Origin: Nocardioides sp. | Lineage (GTDB): Bacteria > Actinomycetota > Actinomycetes > Propionibacteriales > Nocardioidaceae | DNA: 8,254 nucleotides | Direction: 5' to 3' | NCBI GenBank assembly: GCA_031177735.1 | Contig: JAPSKJ010000086.1 | Coordinates: forward strand, 1-8,254 | Shown: positions 1 to 8,239 of the stretch, one piece after another | Numbering within the stretch: position 1 is the stretch's first letter | Layout: every line of letters begins with the position of its first letter | Notes under the pieces: model-generated | What the model saw: the letters and a program-made list of their open reading frames with translations, nothing else | Databases searched by the model: none | Told to the model about the DNA's origin: nothing | Made by a program: the position numbers and the translations under genes

Positions 1-30
1 TCTCGCGGGGCCACAAGTGACCTCTCGCGG
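1..30 (-). repeat. 8-nt direct repeats flanking a small hairpin, just after the DUF349 gene stop
   Basis: TCTCGCGG occurs at 1-8 and again at 23-30. Between the copies, read on the minus strand, GGTCAC (22-17) can pair with GTGGCC (14-9) with one G-U wobble. The RNA would form a 5-bp stem with a CUUG tetraloop. The element lies directly 3' of the DUF349 stop codon (31-33), so a weak terminator or 3'-end hairpin is possible. There is no U tract, and the window edge hides the rest. Confidence 0.3.
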
Positions 31-1272
31 TCAGGAGAAGTCGGAGGCGGCGCGGCGGGCCATGTCGAGGAACTGCCGACGCGACTCGAGGTTCTCCTCC
101 AGGGAGGCGATCTGCTTGGCGTTGCCGGCGGCGCGGGCCTTCTCCAGGTCGTTCTCGACCTTGGCGATGGCGGCCTCGAGCTTGCTGATCATGTCGTCGG
201 CGCGAGCCGACTTCTCGGGGTCGGAGCGGCGCCACTGCTCGTCCTCGACGGACTTGATCGCCTGCTCCACCTTGCGGATCCGGCCCTCGAGCTCCTTGAT
301 CCGGTCGCGCGGGACCTTGCCGGCGTTGTCCCAGCGCTCGGCGATGTCGCGGAAGGTGCGCTTGACCGCGTCGAGGTCGGCCTCGCCGCTCTGCAGGCCC
401 GGCAGGAGCGCCTCGGCCTCGACGAGCAGCGCCTCCTTGACCTCGGCGTTGGCGGCGAACTCGGCGTCGAGGGCGGAGTTCGCCGCGTCGCGGGCACCGA
501 AGAAGGCGTCCTGGGCAGCGCGGAAGCGCGTCCACAGGGCGTCGTCGACCTCCTTGGGCGCGGGCCCGGCGGCCTTCCACTGCTGCATCAGGTTGCGGTA
601 GGCGCCGGCGGTCGGGCCCCAGTCGGTGGACGTCGAGAGCGCCTCCGCCTCGGCGACGAGCCGCTCCTTGACCGCTCGGGCCGCGTCCCTCTTCTCGTTG
701 AGCTCGGCGAAGTGGGCCTTGCGACGGCGCGTGTAGGTCGTGCGTGCGGTGGAGAACCGGCGCCAGAGCGCGTCGTCGGAAGCGCGGTCGATCCGGGGGA
801 GCGCCTTCCACTGCTCGAGCAGGTCACGCAGCCGGTTGGCGCCGTTGCGCCAGTCGTTGCCCTGGGCGAGCAGCTCGGCCTCCGCGACCAGCTGCTCCTT
901 GGCCTCCTTGGCCTGGGCGGTGCGGGCTGCGCGCTCGGCCTTGCGGGCCTCGCGCTGGGCGGCGATGAGCGGGCTGAGGGCGTCGAGGCGCGCGGTCAGC
1001 GCGGCCAGGTCGCCCACCGCGTGGGCGTCGACCACCTGGCCACGGACGGTCTTGACCGACTCGGTCGCCTCCTCGGGGCTGAGCTTGCCGGCGTGCACCC
1101 GCTTCTCGAGGAGCTCGACCTCGAACGCCAGGGCGGCGTACCGCTCGGTGAAGAACCGCAGCGCCTCCTCGGGGGATCCCTCGGGGTACTGGCCGACGGG
1201 TCGCTCACCCTCGGGGGTGCGGACGTAGACGGTGCCGTCCTCGTCGACCCTGCCCCACTGCTCGCTCGTCAC
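31..1272 (-). CDS. DUF349 domain-containing coiled-coil protein
   Basis: This 413-residue cytoplasmic protein has no signal peptide or membrane segment. A short N-terminal region (about 1-60, with VDEDGTVYVRT and the GQYPEGSPEEAL stretch) is followed by a helical linker very rich in Ala, Arg, Glu and Lys (about 103-130). Three DUF349-type repeats come next, at roughly 125-195, 200-272 and 277-348. They are recognised by the recurring pattern LVAEAE...W...R.L..QWK...DDALW.RF..A. A C-terminal coiled coil (about 355-405) ends the protein. The biochemical role of DUF349 proteins is not known to me, so no function is assigned. The GTG start at 1272 is chosen because AGGA lies 8 nt upstream and because family members begin with (M/V)TSEQWGRVD. 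An in-frame ATG at 1314 and an open frame to 1437 exist, but they add residues unlike the family and have no ribosome site. The gene diverges from the hydrolase gene. In actinobacteria DUF349 genes often sit beside relA and hisS, which suggests a housekeeping role. Confidence 0.9.
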   Translation of the reverse strand: MTSEQWGRVDEDGTVYVRTPEGERPVGQYPEGSPEEALRFFTERYAALAFEVELLEKRVHAGKLSPEEATESVKTVRGQVVDAHAVGDLAALTARLDALSPLIAAQREARKAERAARTAQAKEAKEQLVAEAELLAQGNDWRNGANRLRDLLEQWKALPRIDRASDDALWRRFSTARTTYTRRRKAHFAELNEKRDAARAVKERLVAEAEALSTSTDWGPTAGAYRNLMQQWKAAGPAPKEVDDALWTRFRAAQDAFFGARDAANSALDAEFAANAEVKEALLVEAEALLPGLQSGEADLDAVKRTFRDIAERWDNAGKVPRDRIKELEGRIRKVEQAIKSVEDEQWRRSDPEKSARADDMISKLEAAIAKVENDLEKARAAGNAKQIASLEENLESRRQFLDMARRAASDFS

Positions 1273-1280
1273 TGGTGTGA

Positions 1281-1284
1281 TCCT
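1281..1284 (-). promoter_or_regulatory. Ribosome binding site that fixes the GTG start of the DUF349 gene
   Basis: On the minus strand AGGA lies 8 nt before the GTG at 1272-1270. No comparable Shine-Dalgarno sequence precedes the alternative ATG at 1314-1312. This supports the 413-residue form over longer ones. Confidence 0.6.
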
Positions 1285-1312
1285 GTCTTCATCCACGACT
1301 GGTCGTCCGGGC

Positions 1313-1330
1313 ATGTGCGCGGGCGCACAT
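1313..1330. promoter_or_regulatory. Perfect 18-bp dyad in the divergent intergenic region (candidate operator)
   Basis: ATGTGCGC (1313-1320), GG, GCGCACAT (1323-1330) is an exact inverted repeat with a 2-bp centre. It lies between the divergent DUF349 and hydrolase genes, inside the presumed 5' leader of the DUF349 mRNA and just downstream of its candidate -10 element. A dimeric regulator could bind it as DNA. As RNA it can fold into a 7-bp stem with a 4-nt loop. No known operator was recognised. Confidence 0.5.
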
Positions 1331-1338
1331 CGGCGCCC

Positions 1339-1344
1339 ATCGTA
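1339..1344 (-). promoter_or_regulatory. Candidate -10 element for the DUF349 gene
   Basis: On the minus strand TACGAT matches the actinobacterial TANNNT -10 pattern. It would start a transcript near 1332, with a leader of about 60 nt that contains the 18-bp dyad. No convincing -35 is visible at 17-18 bp spacing, so this is tentative. Confidence 0.3.
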
Positions 1345-1384
1345 GTCAGACGTATCCGATGCGACGGGACACCTGCGCCCTCGG

Positions 1385-1390
1385 TAGGCT
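1385..1390 (+). promoter_or_regulatory. Candidate -10 element for a leaderless hydrolase-hisS-aspS transcript
   Basis: TAGGCT matches TANNNT and ends 6 nt before the GTG start at 1397, so transcription would begin at or next to the start codon. There is no good Shine-Dalgarno sequence in front of the GTG; only AGG at 1386-1388, inside this same hexamer. Leaderless mRNAs of this layout are common in actinobacteria. The -35 region (about 1362-1367, CGACGG) is weak. Confidence 0.5.
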
Positions 1391-1396
1391 GCGCGG

Positions 1397-2113
1397 GTGT
1401 TGATCGCCGGCTTCCCCGCGGGTCCCTGGGCCGCCAACTGCTACGTCGTGGCGACCGGCCCAGGGTCCGAGTGCGTGGTGATCGATCCCGGGAAGGACTC
1501 CGCCCCGGGCGTGGCGGAGGTGGTGCGCGAGCACCGTCTCAAGCCGGTGTCGGTGCTGCTCACCCACGGGCACGTCGACCACATCTGGAGCGTCACCCCG
1601 GTGGCCGGCACGTACGACGCCACCGCATGGATCCACCCCGACGACCGCCACCTGCTCACCGACCCGCTGGCCGGGATCTCCGCCGAGTCGGCTCAGCTGC
1701 TGCTGGGTGGGCGGTACGAGTTCACCGAGCCCGACGACGTGCGCGAGCTGGGCGACGGGCAGGACCTCGAGCTGGCCGGCCTGCGTTTCCTCGTCGACCA
1801 CACCCCGGGCCATACCGAGGGGTCGGTCGTCTTCCGCACGCCGTACGCCCGCGACGACATCAGCGAGCTGATGTTCTCCGGTGACCTGCTCTTCGCGGGC
1901 TCGATCGGGCGCACGGACCTCCCGGGAGGCGACCACGCCGCGATGCTGCGCACCCTCGCCACGAAGGTGCTCCCTCTCGCCGACGACATCGTGGTGCTCC
2001 CCGGACACGGCGAGCAGACGTCCATCGGTCGCGAGCGCGCGACCAACCCCTACCTGCAGGGTCTGACCGACGCGTCGGTCGACCGGCCAGGTCAGATCAC
2101 CCGAGGTCTCTGA
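1397..2113 (+). CDS. Glyoxalase II-like metallo-beta-lactamase fold hydrolase
   Basis: This is a 238-residue cytoplasmic hydrolase of the metallo-beta-lactamase superfamily, glyoxalase II-like branch. All metal-binding motifs are present: THGHVDH at 56-62 (His57, His59, Asp61, His62), PGHT with His139, SGDLLF with Asp163 and PGHG with His204. A binuclear, probably zinc, site is therefore expected. The family hydrolyses thioesters such as S-lactoylglutathione. Actinobacteria generally use mycothiol rather than glutathione, so the natural substrate is uncertain. The GTG start fits the family N-terminus (MLIAGFPAGPWAANCYVV), which closely resembles the mycobacterial homologue encoded beside hisS (Rv2581c, from memory). 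The start appears to be leaderless. The stop lies 4 nt before the hisS ATG, so this is the first gene of the hydrolase-hisS-aspS unit. The fold is certain; the substrate is not. Confidence 0.93.
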   Translation: MLIAGFPAGPWAANCYVVATGPGSECVVIDPGKDSAPGVAEVVREHRLKPVSVLLTHGHVDHIWSVTPVAGTYDATAWIHPDDRHLLTDPLAGISAESAQLLLGGRYEFTEPDDVRELGDGQDLELAGLRFLVDHTPGHTEGSVVFRTPYARDDISELMFSGDLLFAGSIGRTDLPGGDHAAMLRTLATKVLPLADDIVVLPGHGEQTSIGRERATNPYLQGLTDASVDRPGQITRGL

Positions 2114-2117
2114 ACAG

Positions 2118-3394
2118 ATGAACGACAAGCTCGCGGCGCCCAAGGGCGTCCCCGAGTACCTCCCGCCCGAGTCCGCCACCTGGCTGGCGATCAAGGACTT
2201 CCTCTCCCAGCAGGCGGTGCTCGCCGGCTACGGCTACATCGAGCTGCCCGTCTTCGAGGACACCGCGCTGTACGTCCGCGGCGTCGGTGAGTCCACCGAC
2301 GTGGTGTCGAAGGAGATGTACACCTTCACCGACCGCGGTGGCCGCTCCCTGACGCTGCGCCCGGAGGGCACCGCCGGGGTGATGCGCAGCGTCATCGAGC
2401 ACCACCTCGACCGCGGGCAGCTCCCCGTCAAGCTGTGGTACGCCGGGCCGTTCTTCCGGGCCGAGCGGCCACAGCTGGGCCGCTACCGCCAGCTGCAGCA
2501 GTTCGGCGTCGAGGCGATCGGCTCCGACGACCCCGCGCTCGACGCGGAGGTGGTCACCATCGCCGACCGCGGCTACCGCGCGCTCGGCCTGACCGGCTAC
2601 CGGCTGGAGATCACCAGCCTCGGCTGCGCGCAGTGCCGGCCGGCGTACCGCGAGAAGCTGGTCGCCTTCCTCGAGGGCCTCGACCTCGACGAGGAGACCC
2701 GCCAGCGGGCCCGGATCAACCCGCTGCGCGTCCTCGACGACAAGCGCCCCGAGGTCATCGCCCAGATGGCCGACGCCCCGCTCATGCTCGACCACCTCTG
2801 CGAGTCGTGCGCCGAGCACTTCGGGGAGGTCCGCGCGCTGCTGGAGGCCCACGGCACGGCCTACGTCCTCAACCCGCGGATGGTGCGCGGCCTGGACTAC
2901 TACACCCGCACCTGCTTCGAGTTCGTCCACGACGGCCTCGGTGCGCAGTCGGGCATCGGTGGCGGCGGCCGGTACGACGGCCTGATGAGCGAGCTCGGCG
3001 GCCAGGAGCTGTCGGGCATCGGATTCGGCCTGGGCCTCGACCGCGCGTTGCTCGCCTGCCAGGTCGAGGGCCTCACGCCCGGGCCGACCACCCCCCTCGA
3101 CGTGTACGTCGTCCCGCTCGGTGCCGCACGCCGGCAGGCCGCACTCCTCGTCGGTGAGCTGCGCGCGGCCGGGCTGCGGACCGACCAGGTCTTCGGTGAG
3201 CGCGGCCTGAAGGGTGCGATGAAGGCCGCCGACAGGTCCGGCGCTCCCTTCGTCGTCGTGCTCGGCGAGCGGGACCTCGAGGCCGGGGTCGCCCAGCTCA
3301 AGACGATGAGCACCGGCGAACAGGTGCCCGTGCCGCTCACCGACCTCGCCGCCTACCTCACCACCAGCTTGTCCACCCGAACGGAGAACCACCA

Positions 3395-3398
<4 letters not shown>
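2118..3398 (+). CDS. hisS: Histidyl-tRNA synthetase (class II)
   Basis: This cytoplasmic enzyme joins histidine to tRNA(His) using ATP. At 426 residues it has normal bacterial length. The class II core is complete. Motif 1 falls around 36-60 (YGYIELPVFE). Motif 2 spans about 108-130, with FFRAERPQLGRYR carrying the catalytic arginines. The histidine-specific motifs are RGLDYYT (257-263) and GGGGRYDGL (281-289), and motif 3 is IGFGLGLDRAL (301-311). GLDR stands where many homologues have GIER; I believe this is usual in actinobacteria. A CxxC pair at 170/173 and another at 228/231 flank the insertion region, as in the Bacillus type. The anticodon-binding domain covers about 327-415. ATG 2118 follows the hydrolase stop by 4 nt. 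GAGG (2103-2106) is a rather distant ribosome site (11 nt), so coupled translation is likely. The last bases overlap the aspS start. Confidence 0.98.
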
Positions 3399-5182
<1,784 letters not shown>

Positions 5183-5188
5183 TCCACA

Positions 5189-5215
5189 GGACGGCCCCTA
5201 TGCGAAAAGCCGTCC
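5189..5215 (+). terminator. Stem-loop after aspS, likely terminator without a U tract
   Basis: GGACGGC (5189-5195) and GCCGTCC (5209-5215) are exact inverted repeats around a 13-nt loop, 6 nt after the aspS stop. No run of T follows, so this is at best an intrinsic terminator of the U-poor kind proposed for actinobacteria. It could also be a 3'-end stabilising hairpin. Its position at the end of the synthetase unit and before a functionally unrelated transporter supports a terminator role. Confidence 0.5.
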
Positions 5216-5242
5216 GGCTGTTGAGACCAGATCGTTACGCGT

Positions 5243-5277
5243 GAGTGATCGCTCGACCCCGATCCTTCACATAGAGT
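5243..5277 (+). promoter_or_regulatory. Candidate promoter for the ABC importer unit
   Basis: TAGAGT (5272-5277) fits the TANNNT -10 pattern and would give a leader of about 80 nt before the permease ATG. The -35 region holds no clear TTGACA-like hexamer. Instead it holds an imperfect dyad, GAGTGATCGCTC (5243-5254, one mismatched pair). That dyad could be a protein-binding site overlapping the -35. The call is tentative. Confidence 0.3.
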
Positions 5278-5313
5278 CGCCCACGGCGCACGGACCGTGA
5301 GCGCCCGACCGGT

Positions 5314-5331
5314 GATGCCCGACCCGGCATC
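5314..5331. repeat. Short dyad in the leader of the ABC importer unit
   Basis: GATGCC (5314-5319) and GGCATC (5326-5331) are exact inverted repeats around CGACCC. The dyad falls in the presumed 5' leader of the permease mRNA and could be a small hairpin or an operator. No known family was recognised. Confidence 0.35.
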
Positions 5332-5348
5332 CGTACACCGTCGTACAC
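5332..5348. repeat. Two CGTACAC direct repeats, 10-bp period, upstream of the permease
   Basis: CGTACAC occurs at 5332-5338 and 5342-5348, one helical turn apart, and ends 15 bp before the permease ATG. Tandem half-sites with this spacing can bind a regulator on one face of the DNA. No named operator was recognised, and chance is possible for a 7-nt word. Confidence 0.35.
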
Positions 5349-5363
5349 GAATCTCGAGGTGAC

Positions 5364-6374
5364 ATGACCATTCAGGCGAACCCCCTGGAGCACGGCGGGC
5401 GCGAGCCCGATCCGCTCGCGGAGAACCCTGAAGAGCCTGAGAAGGTCGCCGGCAGGTCGCCGTTCCGACTGGCGATGACCCGGTTCCGCAAGGACAAGCT
5501 GTCGATGATCTCGCTGGTCGTCGTGGTCTTCTACTTCTTGGCCGCCGTCTCGGCGCCGTTCCTGGTGGCCTTCGACGTGCTGGACCCGCTGAAGACCCAC
5601 AGCGACCTGATCGGCCCGGACTACATCCCGATCGGCGACTTCGGCGGCATCAGCTGGGACCACCCGTTGGGCGTCGAGCCGGGCATCGGCCGCGACGTGC
5701 TGTCGCGGGTGTGGCTCGGCATCAGCTACTCGCTGATGATCGCGATCAGCGCCACTCTGGTTGCAGTCGTCCTCGGCGTGGTCATGGGGATCATCGCCGG
5801 GTTCAGCGGCGGCTGGGTCGACACGATCGTCGGACGGGCGATCGACCTGACCCTGTCGTTCCCGCAGACGCTGATGCTGCTGGCGCTGTCCTCGGTGGCG
5901 CTCGCCTTCCTGACCGAGGTCGTCAACCTTCCAGAGGGCACGGTGGCGCAGTCGGTCTACGTCATCCTCGTCCTCGGTCTGTTCGGCTGGCCGGGGCTGG
6001 CCCGCCTGGTGCGCGGTCAGGTGCTGTCACTCCGCGAGAGCGAGTTCGTGCACGCCGCACGGCTGATCGGCGCCTCCCCGGGGCGGCTGTACTTCAAGGA
6101 GGTCCTGCCCAACCTGTGGGCTCCGATCCTCGTCAACTTCACGCTGTACCTGCCGGCGTTCGTCTCCGCGGAGGCCGCCCTGAGCTACCTCGGCGTGAGC
6201 GTCACGCCGCCCACGCCGACGCTGGGCAACATCCTGACGCACTCGCTGAGCTTCGCCCAGGCGGACTTCGTCTACTTCTTCACGCCGGCCTTCCTCATCG
6301 CGCTCATCGTCGTCTGCTTCAACCTGCTCGGCGACGGTCTGCGTGACGCGCTGGACCCCAAGGGTGATCGCTGA
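5364..6374 (+). CDS. ABC transporter permease, DppC/OppC type
   Basis: This 336-residue inner-membrane permease belongs to the dipeptide/oligopeptide/nickel importer class. A charged cytoplasmic N-terminus (1-45, rich in Glu and Pro) leads into an OppC-type N-terminal segment (SPFRLAMTRFRKDKLSM, about 32-48). The first membrane helix follows at about 48-70. An extracytoplasmic loop contains HPLGVEPGIGRDVLSRV (100-116), a hallmark of the family. The permease core then has about five helices (near 122-146, 163-185, 196-213, 253-275 and 303-324). The ATPase-contact EAA loop is clear at 227-250 (EFVHAARLIGASPGRLYF, then KEVLPN). GAGGTGA (5356-5362) is a long match to the 16S tail, close to the ATG. 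The gene leads its unit and is followed after 90 bp by a substrate-binding protein gene. The DppB-type partner and the ATPases are absent from the window and probably lie downstream. The substrate cannot be told from this sequence. Confidence 0.95.
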   Translation: MTIQANPLEHGGREPDPLAENPEEPEKVAGRSPFRLAMTRFRKDKLSMISLVVVVFYFLAAVSAPFLVAFDVLDPLKTHSDLIGPDYIPIGDFGGISWDHPLGVEPGIGRDVLSRVWLGISYSLMIAISATLVAVVLGVVMGIIAGFSGGWVDTIVGRAIDLTLSFPQTLMLLALSSVALAFLTEVVNLPEGTVAQSVYVILVLGLFGWPGLARLVRGQVLSLRESEFVHAARLIGASPGRLYFKEVLPNLWAPILVNFTLYLPAFVSAEAALSYLGVSVTPPTPTLGNILTHSLSFAQADFVYFFTPAFLIALIVVCFNLLGDGLRDALDPKGDR

Positions 6375-6402
6375 GCGACTTCCCCGACCCTCTCAAGTCT
6401 TC

Positions 6403-6431
6403 GGCGGCATGGAGTCGCTGAAAGTGCCGCC
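6403..6431 (+). repeat. Stem-loop between the permease and substrate-binding protein genes
   Basis: GGCGGCA (6403-6409) and TGCCGCC (6425-6431) are exact inverted repeats around a 15-nt loop; one further U-G pair is possible. No T run follows. The hairpin lies 29 nt after the permease stop and 33 nt before the lipoprotein ATG. It may protect or process mRNA to raise lipoprotein output over permease, or act as a partial terminator. No clear promoter is visible between it and the next gene. Confidence 0.5.
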
Positions 6432-6464
6432 AGCGATGGCGCGTCACACATCCAAGGAGAAGCA

Positions 6465-8234
6465 ATGGCCAACTATCTGAAGCGGGTGCTGTCGGCGACG
6501 GCCGCTGCCGCTCTGGCGGCGACACTCGCCGCCTGCGGTGGTGGCGACGAGGAGTCGACCGGCAACAACGCCGGCGGCGACGAGACGACCAGCACGGACG
6601 AGTCCGCGGCGGGCGGCACGCTGTACTACCTGCAGCACTACCCGTTCGAGAGCCTGGACCCGCAGCGCGCCTACTACGGTCTGGAGCTCGCCAACCTGCG
6701 GCGCACCATGTACCGCAGCCTGGTCGCGTTCCCGGTGACCGAGGACCCTGAGGTCGGCGCCACGCCGGTCGCTGACCTCGCCACCGACACCGGCACCTCG
6801 CTGGAGGGCGGCAAGGTCTGGCAGTTCACCCTCAAGGACGGCGTCAAGTGGGAGGACGGCTCGGACATCACGTGTGAGGACTTCAAGTACGGCGCCTCCC
6901 GTGTGTTCGCCTCCGACGTCATCACCGGTGGCCCGACCTACCTGACCACCTACCTCGACATCCCCGAGGACGCCAAGGGTCAGCCCGTCTACAAGGGCCC
7001 CTACACCGGCGAGGGCCAGGCGGAGTTCGACAAGGCGATCACCTGCGACGGCAAGACGATCACCTACCGCTTCAAGACCCCGTGGGTCGACTTCCCGCTG
7101 GCGGTCGCCGGTCTGTCGATGATGGACCCCTACAAGCAGTCCTTCGACGAGGGTGCCAAGTCGACCTGGAAGGTGCTGTCCAACGGTCCTTACCGGATCG
7201 AGGGCAACCGCTGGGAGAAGAACAGCGGCGCGACCCTGGTCCGCAACGAGAACTACGACCCGGCGACCGACACCACCGAGCTGCGCGCGGCGCTGCCCGA
7301 CACCATCGAGTACCAGGTCGACCCGTCGGACACCTCGATCGAGCTGATCATCGACCGCGTCATCGCGGACTCCGGCAACGACCAGTTCGCTGTCGCCGCT
7401 CCGAACGTGCCGCCGTCGCACTACAGCCAGATCGTCGGCCCGGTCGAGGAGCGCGCGGTCCAGACCGACTCGCCCTACGTCTTCTACCTGCTCCCGAACA
7501 TGAAGAGCCCGGAGATGCAGGACGTCCGCGTCCGCCAGGCGCTCGCCCTGGCGACCAACGTCGACGCCGTCGTCAAGGCGCGCGGTGGCGAGAACGCCGC
7601 GGCTCCGGCCGAGTCGATCGTCAGCCCGACGCTGCCGGGCTACGCCGACAACCCGGCGTTCGCCGGTGACAACGCCGGTGACCCCGAGGCCGCTGCTGCG
7701 CTCCTCGAGGAGGCCGGTGTCACCACGCCGCTGGAGATCACCTTCACCTACGCCACGAGCGCGACGAACGACCAGATCGCGGCCGTGCTGAAGGAGGGCT
7801 GGGACGCCGCGGGCTTCAACACCAAGCTCGAGCCGCTCAGCGACACCTACTACGACGTGATCGGCAAGCCTGAGAAGGAGTCCGACGTCATGATGGCCGG
7901 CTGGGGTGCCGACTGGCCGTCCGCGATGACGGTGACGGCGGCGCTGTTCGACAGCCGCCCGAACATCACGGCGACCTTCTGCGGCAACAACTACGGTTGC
8001 TACGAGAGCGAGGAGTTCAACGCCATCATCGACCAGGCCATCAGCGCGGCCTCGGTCGAGGAGCAGAACGAGTACCTGGCGCAGGCCGACCTGAAGCTGG
8101 GCGAGGACGTTGCCTACATCCCGCTCTACGGCCTGAAGAACTTCTACGTCCACGGCTCCAAGGTCGCCAACTACACGGTGACCCCGTCGACCTCGATGTA
8201 CCCCGACCTGGGCATCATCGGCGTCGAGCAGTGA
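6465..8234 (+). CDS. ABC transporter substrate-binding lipoprotein, family 5
   Basis: This 589-residue extracytoplasmic solute-binding protein belongs to the SBP_bac_5 family (peptides, nickel and related solutes). It is predicted to capture substrate and deliver it to the neighbouring permease. The N-terminus is a lipoprotein signal: Lys6-Arg7, an Ala-rich core and the lipobox LAAC (21-24), with Cys24 as the lipid anchor. A flexible Gly/Asp/Glu/Thr linker follows (25-50). The mature fold starts at GGTLYYLQHYPFESLDPQ. The family signature WQFTLKDGVKWEDGSDIT lies at 119-136. DVRVRQALALATN (353-365) and MMAGWGADWPSA (476-487) are further family landmarks. Besides Cys24 there are four cysteines (137, 194, 506, 512), probably two disulfides, with 506/512 forming a small loop. 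The start is supported by AAGGAG (6454-6459) 5 nt upstream. The Asp- and Glu-rich composition fits a secreted protein. The substrate is unknown. Confidence 0.95.
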   Translation: MANYLKRVLSATAAAALAATLAACGGGDEESTGNNAGGDETTSTDESAAGGTLYYLQHYPFESLDPQRAYYGLELANLRRTMYRSLVAFPVTEDPEVGATPVADLATDTGTSLEGGKVWQFTLKDGVKWEDGSDITCEDFKYGASRVFASDVITGGPTYLTTYLDIPEDAKGQPVYKGPYTGEGQAEFDKAITCDGKTITYRFKTPWVDFPLAVAGLSMMDPYKQSFDEGAKSTWKVLSNGPYRIEGNRWEKNSGATLVRNENYDPATDTTELRAALPDTIEYQVDPSDTSIELIIDRVIADSGNDQFAVAAPNVPPSHYSQIVGPVEERAVQTDSPYVFYLLPNMKSPEMQDVRVRQALALATNVDAVVKARGGENAAAPAESIVSPTLPGYADNPAFAGDNAGDPEAAAALLEEAGVTTPLEITFTYATSATNDQIAAVLKEGWDAAGFNTKLEPLSDTYYDVIGKPEKESDVMMAGWGADWPSAMTVTAALFDSRPNITATFCGNNYGCYESEEFNAIIDQAISAASVEEQNEYLAQADLKLGEDVAYIPLYGLKNFYVHGSKVANYTVTPSTSMYPDLGIIGVEQ

Positions 8235-8239
8235 TCAAC

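Noticed and set aside
1273..1437. Longer N-terminus for the DUF349 protein, starting at 1437 or at the ATG at 1314
   Set aside because: The added residues do not resemble the family, there is no ribosome site, and the extension would overlap the divergent hydrolase start or the dyad. GTG 1272 has AGGA 8 nt upstream.
712..1884. Open frame of 390 codons on the plus strand, crossing the divergent intergenic region
   Set aside because: It runs antisense to the DUF349 gene and then out of frame through the hydrolase. It is low-complexity Arg/Gly/Ala-rich translation typical of high-GC shadow frames.
2097..3392. Open frame of 431 codons on the minus strand opposite hisS
   Set aside because: It is a shadow of hisS: no ribosome site and no recognisable domain.
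5221..5226. TTGAGA as a -35 element
   Set aside because: It resembles the consensus, but no TANNNT lies 16-18 bp downstream; the sequence at that spacing is AGTGAT.
5235..5663. Minus-strand frame covering most of the aspS-permease gap
   Set aside because: It overlaps the start of the permease in antisense, and its Arg/Val/Asp-rich translation has no domain pattern. The gap is better explained by a terminator and regulatory sequence.
6368..6378. Short palindrome TCGCT-G-AGCGA over the permease stop codon
   Set aside because: The 5-bp arms are short and partly coding; chance is likely in GC-rich DNA.
6444..8153. Open frame of 569 codons on the minus strand
   Set aside because: It is antisense to the substrate-binding protein gene, which has a lipobox and family motifs. 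The frame is open only because of GC-rich third positions.
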